Below are positions 59,213 to 64,000 of a DNA stretch of 64,000 nt, piece after piece. The notes below the pieces were generated by a model that saw only the letters and a list, made by a program, of their open reading frames with translations, ran no database searches and was not told the DNA's origin. How positions within the stretch are numbered: position 1 is the stretch's first letter; each line of letters starts with the position of its first letter. Source of the stretch: Ottelia alismoides (lineage: Eukaryota; Streptophyta; Magnoliopsida; Alismatales; Hydrocharitaceae); contig JAZKJV010000085.1 of the NCBI GenBank assembly GCA_037367405.1, forward strand, positions 744,001 to 808,000, in the 5' to 3' direction. The translations under genes and the position numbers were made by a program.

Positions 59213-61968
59213 ATGATGAATCTCGAATTCATCACTCTAAATCTCATTTTTTAAGCTCAAATCCCTTAAAATCAACAACATTCCTGCATTTATTCTGCAT
59301 GATTGGCATTCATGCATGTTTTCATAAGAATTACATTTTAGCACTAATTTCTGCACAAAATAAGAAGCCAAAAATCCCAGCCAAAATTGACCTGTAAATA
59401 GCCTAACTTCCCCGATTTTTGACTCATTCATGCTATATAAGACAAAACCACCTCCACTGTGTATATATCACTAACAAGAGTAAAGGAAAACTACAAAAAA
59501 ATAACTAACCCAAATAAGTGGACCAAAAACCCAAACCCTAGTTTCAGGATTTCCGGAATAAAAAACCTCATATTTTTCTCATCCAGTGTCCGTTTTAATC
59601 CTACTCACTTTTGAAGTAGTGTACATTCAATTACCTTCAAAACAAGACCAAGTTCAAATGAATCGGAGCTCATAAGTCAAAGTTGGGTTTTGGGCCTCTT
59701 TTGTATATTGTATATTTTAGCAGTTTTTGACCTAATATTTTATGTACATATTTTATTAATTAATAAACATAAAAAAATTAGATTAATGTGTAATTATTTA
59801 TCTCTTATTTATCATATTTTTTCTGGATTTTTATCTGATCTAAAATGATATAAAAATTACAAATCCCCAAAATCAAGGTGTTCTATGTACATGGGATACC
59901 CCAAAAATATCACTTTGTGCAAATGATTGATTTTGATTTTGATGTCTTCATGAAAGTTATAGATCCCATCAAGACGAGCAATTTTTGTGAAGAAACTGTT
60001 TTGATCCGAGGTCATTTACTATTTTTTATCGATTTTACAAAGGTTTTATTTTTGGAATTTTCTGGTGCTGACACATGGCAGCACCTGGTGCCGCCACGTG
60101 TCAGCTATCTCCTGCCTTTTTAAAATCATTTTTATAAAAAAAATATAAAAATATAAAAATATAAAAAAAATAAAGATCGGACGGCCCGTGTGCGTCTTCC
60201 TCCTCCCACTGCCTTTCCCAAATTGGGAAGCGTCGCCCCTCCGCCGCGGATCCCCCTTCCTCCGTGAATCTCTCCGATCGAATCTCCCTCCTTCGTCCAG
60301 CGATTCCCCACGATCTCGCACCGCCTCTCCGATCTCCCCAAATCAATCAAACCCCCAACACCCAAATCCCCGATTATTGCCATCTCCGGTGATGCATCTC
60401 AATCCTATTTAAACCATAGCCGCCCTCCGCTCCTCTCATCCGCCGATAAGTTGCAAGTTGGAGGAGCGACGGTGACAGCGCCGCTTCCCGCCTTTTCTCG
60501 ACGAGATCCAAGGCTTGTTCTACGCCTTGCCGCAGACGCTCTGCCAACCTGCTACGCTCTGGCTAATGGCCGTCGAGCCAACGACTATCCTACTCCGCCT
60601 CGACTCATCTCCGACAACGCAACGACGACAACGCCACCGTCCACGACAACCACTGACTTCGCATCAACAGTCATCATCGAGCCCACAACCTCTTCATCGC
60701 CTCCGCTTCCTTCGCCTCGACCATCCCGCTCCAGGAGGACCATAGGAGCACCACCAACGAAATCTTCATCAACGCCAGCCCCCCTTCGCCTTGGCCGGCC
60801 TGCCTCGACCGTCAACCATCCACGCCACCGCCGGGCTCGGAGCCCAAGGCCCCAGCAGGTGTGAGGCACGTGCGTGGGGAACATCAGCCTCCATCAGCAT
60901 CCAGAGGTCACGTGCAGTGCACGTGCCTCTGGGTAAATTGCAAAGCCACCCTTGGAGGCCTCCCTAATTGCAGATCAACCCCCGCCTCCACCCTTTAGAA
61001 ATTTTGCAAAGGCACTCTTCACTTTTTTGATAATTTCAAATTGGCCCCCCTTGCACTTTCTTTATTTATTTATATTTATTTTATTTCACTTGTACCCATG
61101 TGTTCCCTTATAATTTTGGACCTCTTCTCTACATTATTTTATTAATCAAAACTAGCAATTTGTTTGTCAATTAATTCTCTACATTTTGACATATTGTGGG
61201 TATTTTTGGGATCAGTGGTTAATTAATAATTAATTATTTTGTAGACATTTTTTCTAGAATATCAAGCATAGCACTTTTTGCCCAATTTGTGTTCTTAAAT
61301 TTACCATTGATTAACCGTTGCTCTAAAAATCTCCGAAAAATCACATATTATAGAGTTAATTGTGCTTGACAGTGTGCCAAAAAAGAATTGCATCTCCATG
61401 CATAATTTGCCCTGTAAAAATCATTTTACATATTTCAGTGTTTAATTTTTAATAGGTATTAGATCTCATATTTTTGAGGTTTAGGAATTTTCTGAGATCA
61501 ATCACCTAGGGATCGATCTCATGTAATTTTGATCCTTGAAAATAATTAGGTTTAATATTTATTATAATTAAATATTGAAATTCATTCTATGTGCATTTAA
61601 AAAATCATAAAAACTTCATATTACATCCAAAAATTCCAAAAAAATTACAGTGCATCCATTTCATCATATTTTTCCTCGTGGCCAAGTTCATATTTTTCGG
61701 ACATCGTTTGATTGACTTTTATATTTTAGTCCCTAAAATAGGCCAAAATTGCATTTTGCATCCTTTATCGCATTAAAAATTACAAAAAAAGACCGCATTG
61801 AAAATCATGAACGAACTTTGATAGACATAACTCTAGGTTGTTTCTTTGCCTCCTTGTGTTCGACCTTGGGATTTGCCCAAGTAAAATAAAAATAAAACCA
61901 CTTGATTAAAAATTGATTAAATTTTGAGTGGTTATTTTCTTTACCGATTCCGATTTCCCCCTACAACG
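59213..61968 (+). mobile_element. Family B LTR (5' LTR), about 2.8 kb
   Basis: Starts TGATGAATCTCGAATTCATCA and is inserted in family C sequence. It is homologous to 55234-58401. A TATTTAA box is at 60406 with a GC-rich leader (60415-60880). It ends near 'cctacaacgca' by comparison with the 55234 copy, though the end could be as late as 62037. A PBS-like motif follows at 62040. The 138-codon frame at 60451-60864 is Pro/Ser/Thr-rich low complexity from the leader and I do not call it a gene. Confidence 0.8.
60067..60105. promoter_or_regulatory. 39 bp inverted repeat with G-box in LTR B
   Basis: The arms GCTGACACATGGC and (inverted) GCTGACACGTGGC differ at one base. The inside 'agcacctggtgcc' also folds. 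The CACGTG core is the bZIP/bHLH G-box. It is placed as the palindrome of LTR A. Confidence 0.6.
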
Positions 61969-62039
61969 CACGACAAATCATCTTTTAACACGAATGATAA
62001 AAACATCATTTTAAATGCTGCATTTTTGGATTCGTCAGA

Positions 62040-62057
62040 TGGTGTCGTTGCCGGGGA
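62040..62057 (+). other. Primer-binding-site-like motif of element B
   Basis: TGGTGTCGTTGCCGGGGA differs at two bases from TGGCGCCGTTGCCGGGGA, the familiar PBS of Athila-type and related plant Ty3/Gypsy elements. It identifies the LTR to its left as a 5' LTR. If the LTR ends at 61968, the spacing of 70 bp is unusually long. Confidence 0.65.
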
Positions 62058-62117
62058 GGCAAATGGCTTAGATTTTTGTTTTGAAATTTTTCGTTCGATT
62101 TTCCGTATTCGGGTAGT
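62058..62117 (+). mobile_element. Start of the element B interior
   Basis: Only about 60 bp of leader remain before the A LTR inserts at 62118. Gag-pol, if present, lies beyond the window. Confidence 0.6.
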
Positions 62118-64000
62118 TGATGAATCCACATTTCATCATCTTTATTCTATCATTTTGGCACCAAAAACCCTAGCAAATGCTTGAAAATAGCATTAAAATC
62201 ATCATCTTATCATTCATGCATATGCATCTATTTAGTGTATAAAATACTGTAATTAAGGCCAAAATTATAGAATAAATAAAGAAAAGAAAAAGAATAAAAT
62301 CTTGTAAGTATTTTATGACCCAAAACCCCCGAGACCTAGGCATCTTGATGAATAGGTCGACAAGGAATAAAGTAGGGGGAGATAAGGGCCAAAGTACAGA
62401 TAAAATACCTATACCTTGTATTCATTCTTTATTCATTTCGAGACCTATTTTTGGTTTCACTTTATGTACATCAAATAAAGAAACTTTGTACGTGAAAATT
62501 GTAGATAATTTTATAAAGAAAAATACAAAATTGATTTCACAAAAAAATAATGTACAGATAAAAAGTTATGGTCTGAATAAGAATCCAAAATCCCAACTTC
62601 CCAGACCCGTATCTCACAACTGACAATTCCAAATGCAGTGTACTCACCTTTAATTGTATATAGAATAAAATAATCTATTTAATGGTTGTGGTTTCGCATT
62701 TGGCGGAGGTATGATTTGAAAGTTGAGTTTTGGACCCCTATTGTATACCTGTAATGAATAAAATATTCAATTTATTCTTTATTCATTATTTATTCATTTT
62801 TATATTTCTATAATTTTGTAAAAATTACTTATAATAATCGTGAATATTAAAATCAGAATAAAAATGTAAAATTCAAAATAAAAATACTTATATACACAAG
62901 ACATAGATACAATACCTATGTACATACCTATACATACCTGTTTATAATTTATTAATTATACAAAATATATCAGAAAAATAAAATAAAAATATATATGTGT
63001 ATATAAAAATATTTTATGATTTTAGAAAATAATAAACAAAAATAAATAAATCAAGAATACAAAAATAAAAATAAAATACTCAAATATGTAGATAATATAC
63101 CTATATAGGGGTATAAAAGTAACTTGTAAAAATATACTTCAGAAAATAAATTAAAAATCATAATAAATTACTACATAAAATTTCAAACATTTTTTATTCT
63201 TTACTCAAAAATTAACTCAGCCTTTTTCTATTTTTAAACGAATTAATAAAACATTTTTTTTATTCTTTTTCCTGGTTGGTCCACGTGGACCAACCAGGTG
63301 CGGTCTAGAGTTGACCTCGGTCAACTCCCTGACCAAGGCCTGCCACTTCTGACGCCCTGATTTTTCCCCATTTTCAAGAAATTTTGGCGCCCGATCCTTC
63401 CATTTTCTCGCCTCGAATCCTTCTTGGAACTTCTTCCCTGATCATCCCTCTCCCACGACGCATCTTCAGATCACGCAAAATCCTCATGATGCGCGCGTGG
63501 ATCTCGCTTGAAGAAGACGCCACCATCTTCTACTTAAACAACCCGCCACCTTCGAGCCCAAGTTTGAACACCCTTCGGTCCACCCCTCGCGCCTCTTTCG
63601 TGCTCCAGAGCTACCTGGAGGTGACAGCTCCGTCGTGGGCTCTTCAGCCAATTTGATTGCTGTTTGCTATTTTTAACTGCCATTTCATTCACAGCCAGCA
63701 CATTTTCCACTGTTTTGCTTTATTTCAGTATTTAAAAATACCAAAAACACCTTGAAAAATCTCCAAAAATCACAAAAATAGTAAAAAATTATAAAAATAT
63801 CAAAAAAATTATTTCTGAATTTTTGGATATTTTTGCACATTTTTATAAATATTTCATCTTGTGTTGTATTACATTGTTTGTAAATTCCAATATTGAAAAG
63901 AAAAAAAATATAAAATATAAAATTATAAAAATCAGAAAATTAAAAATCAAAATACAAAATTGAAAATTAAAAAAAAACAATTAAAAAAATTAAAAACCCA
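62118..64000 (+). mobile_element. Family A LTR, partial (runs off the window)
   Basis: Starts TGATGAATCCACATTTCATCA like 51162 and stays alignable by eye for about 1.5 kb. After 'gtgacagctcc' (63631) it diverges or lacks the roughly 0.8 kb GC-rich part of the other copy. It then resumes in AT-rich text matching 54340-54660. Inserted in the leader of element B. Confidence 0.82.
63271..63327. promoter_or_regulatory. Perfect 28 bp G-box palindrome and inverted W-box pair
   Basis: 63271-63298 is a perfect palindrome: CCTGGTTGGTCCAC followed directly by its reverse complement, centred on CCACGTGG. 63308-63327 has the arms GAGTTGACC and GGTCAACTC around TC, again two inverted W-box cores. The minus-strand A LTR has a decayed version at 45484-45520. 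Confidence 0.65.

Noticed and set aside
60451..60884. Pro/Ser/Thr-rich frame of 137 codons
   Set aside because: It lies in the GC-rich leader of LTR B and is low complexity, with no counterpart in the sister LTR, so I do not call it a gene.

Overview
The window looks like nuclear DNA of a flowering plant, probably a monocot. It is AT-rich, has almost no intact genes, and is packed with nested plant-type transposable elements. The monocot suggestion rests on the L1-type LINE, whose ORF1 has its two CCHC knuckles at the front, as I recall from grass LINEs, and on Helitron-like 3' ends. That is inference. All boundaries were read by eye, without alignment software.

Only one gene looks intact: an intronless minus-strand type II membrane nucleotide pyrophosphatase/phosphodiesterase (NPP) at 28452-29861 with all expected metal ligands. 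Everything else I can name is a mobile element, a relic, or a host fragment carried by an element.

Layout. 1-2455: AT-rich with repeat scraps. 2456-8297: a long-TIR element carrying foreign GC-rich sequence with a hAT nested in it, a 1.4 kb foldback, a possible MULE transposase fragment and an Ac-like hAT. 8696-22270: a tandem duplication with Helitron-like 5' ends, a LINE with a 15 bp target duplication (9538-15193), a 2.6 kb LTR (family C), a hAT, a CACTA end, a duplicated segment, possible captured exons, a Tourist MITE and a Helitron-like 3' end. This may be one Helitron filled with later insertions. 22271-28451: truncated LTR, RTE LINE end and several MITEs. 28452-31750: the NPP gene with, 0.4 kb upstream, a Pack-MULE-like element carrying the 3' end of a receptor-like kinase gene. 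31751-37214: second truncated LINE, MITE and Helitron end. 37455-41808: a hAT and a solo family-C LTR, both with perfect target duplications, 17 bp apart. 43173-64000: nested long LTRs (2.8-3.8 kb) of two related families (A and B).

The most distinctive signals are in the A/B LTRs. Five copies begin with an imperfect palindrome built on TGATGAA...TTCATCA, one more begins with TGATGAA only, and family A carries a G-box palindrome next to inverted W-box cores. I found no CRISPR array, defence island, rRNA or convincing tRNA, and nothing that I would call a new multi-gene system.
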